Of a DNA stretch of 5,787 nt, positions 5,512-5,787 are shown piece after piece. Every line of letters begins with the position of its first letter. Position 1 is the first letter of the stretch. Origin of the DNA: an uncultured Campylobacter sp. (GTDB lineage: Bacteria > Campylobacterota > Campylobacteria > Campylobacterales > Campylobacteraceae); NCBI RefSeq assembly GCF_938040115.1, contig NZ_CALHXD010000112.1:1-5787 (forward strand), read 5' to 3'. The position numbers and the translations under genes are program-made. The notes under the pieces were generated by a model. The model was not told where the DNA came from, ran no database searches, and was given only the letters and a program-made list of their open reading frames with translations.

Positions 5512-5787
5512 ACCCGCAAAATCATATCTTAAATCTATTTTTAGGACTCATCGCGGTGCTAGTCGTCTCTAGCGTCGTGGCTTTTATATTAAAGGCCAAA
5601 TTTGGCGCCGAGAACAAAACCATCGCAAATTTGACCTCGCGCATAAACGCTTGGTGGGCGATGATTTTGGTTATTTTTGCGTTTACTTATCTTGGCAAAA
5701 ACGCCGTGATATTTTTATTTTTGCTAGTTTCGTTTGCCGCATTGCGCGAGTTTTTGTCGCTCATCTACATCCGCAGAGGCGATCACA
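5508..5787 (+). CDS. CdsA-family phosphatidate cytidylyltransferase, N-terminal part
   Basis: The family makes CDP-diacylglycerol from phosphatidate and CTP in the inner membrane, the activated precursor for phospholipid head-group attachment. Only the first 93 codons of a protein usually near 300 residues are present, and the frame is open to the window end. Hydrophobic segments at about 8-29, 49-62 and 65-79 fit the multi-span family. The block SRINAWWAMI (44-53), followed by FLLVSFAALREFLSL (71-85), matches the N-terminal pattern of YnbB-like CdsA proteins (N-x-R-I-x-x-W-W and S-F-x-A-L-R-E-F). The catalytic C-terminal signature lies outside, so activity cannot be judged. AAAAGG (5495-5500) stands seven bases before the ATG, and the ATG overlaps the stop of the preceding ORF. 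It lies downstream of an acyltransferase that could supply its substrate. It may be an accessory paralogue of the housekeeping CdsA. Confidence 0.8.
   Translation, partial: MNPQNHILNLFLGLIAVLVVSSVVAFILKAKFGAENKTIANLTSRINAWWAMILVIFAFTYLGKNAVIFLFLLVSFAALREFLSLIYIRRGDH

Noticed and set aside
4823..5525. Minus-strand frames at 4823-5005, 5044-5352 and 5259-5525
   Set aside because: They run antisense to the acyltransferase gene and the spacer. The palindromic AAATTT words keep both strands open, and no ribosome site or family motif supports them.

Overview
The window looks like chromosomal DNA of a Campylobacter-type (Campylobacterota) anaerobe or microaerophile. The reasons are the very frequent AAATTT hexamers both between and within genes, the coding DNA that alternates GC-rich codons with AAA/TTT/TTA/ATT codons, the AAGGA-type ribosome sites with 6-nt spacers, and the gene content (a hybrid-cluster protein and a menaquinone prenyltransferase). 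The moderate GC content suggests one of the higher-GC oral campylobacters (gracilis/rectus/showae type). This placement is an inference from composition, not from a marker gene.

Left part (1-1758): a 3'-truncated minus-strand gene for a MenA-type 1,4-dihydroxy-2-naphthoate polyprenyltransferase (1-753) is divergent, across a 174-bp promoter region, from a plus-strand pyridoxal/pyridoxamine kinase gene (928-1758).

Middle (1759-2642): about 880 bp without an intact gene. Its first part is packed with AAATTTTA-type repeats. Its second part (about 2232-2478) reads as a decayed, frameshifted protein remnant. A long, nearly perfect inverted repeat (2579-2622) lies just beyond the end of the next gene and may be its terminator. 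The minus-strand hcp gene (2643-3971) follows. It encodes a short, class III-like hybrid-cluster protein with every expected cluster ligand.

Right part (3972-5787): a 570-bp divergent region carries a good hcp promoter, several RNA-type hairpins, a plus-strand TATAAT box and a possible 37-aa ORF. It leads into a plus-strand lipid operon: a PlsC-family lysophospholipid acyltransferase (4542-5180), an unusual Lys/Phe/Asn-rich spacer ORF (5161-5511), and the first third of a CdsA-family phosphatidate cytidylyltransferase (5508 to the window end). Acyltransferase and CDP-diacylglycerol synthase catalyse successive steps, lysophosphatidate to phosphatidate to CDP-diacylglycerol. Their pairing resembles the accessory phospholipid-head-group loci of the E. 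coli ynbABC type.

Most of the window is ordinary metabolism. The points most worth following are the MenA-type enzyme in a lineage better known for the futalosine route, the decayed gene near 2.3 kb, the unrecognised spacer ORF linked by overlaps to both lipid genes, and the structured hcp/acyltransferase intergenic region.
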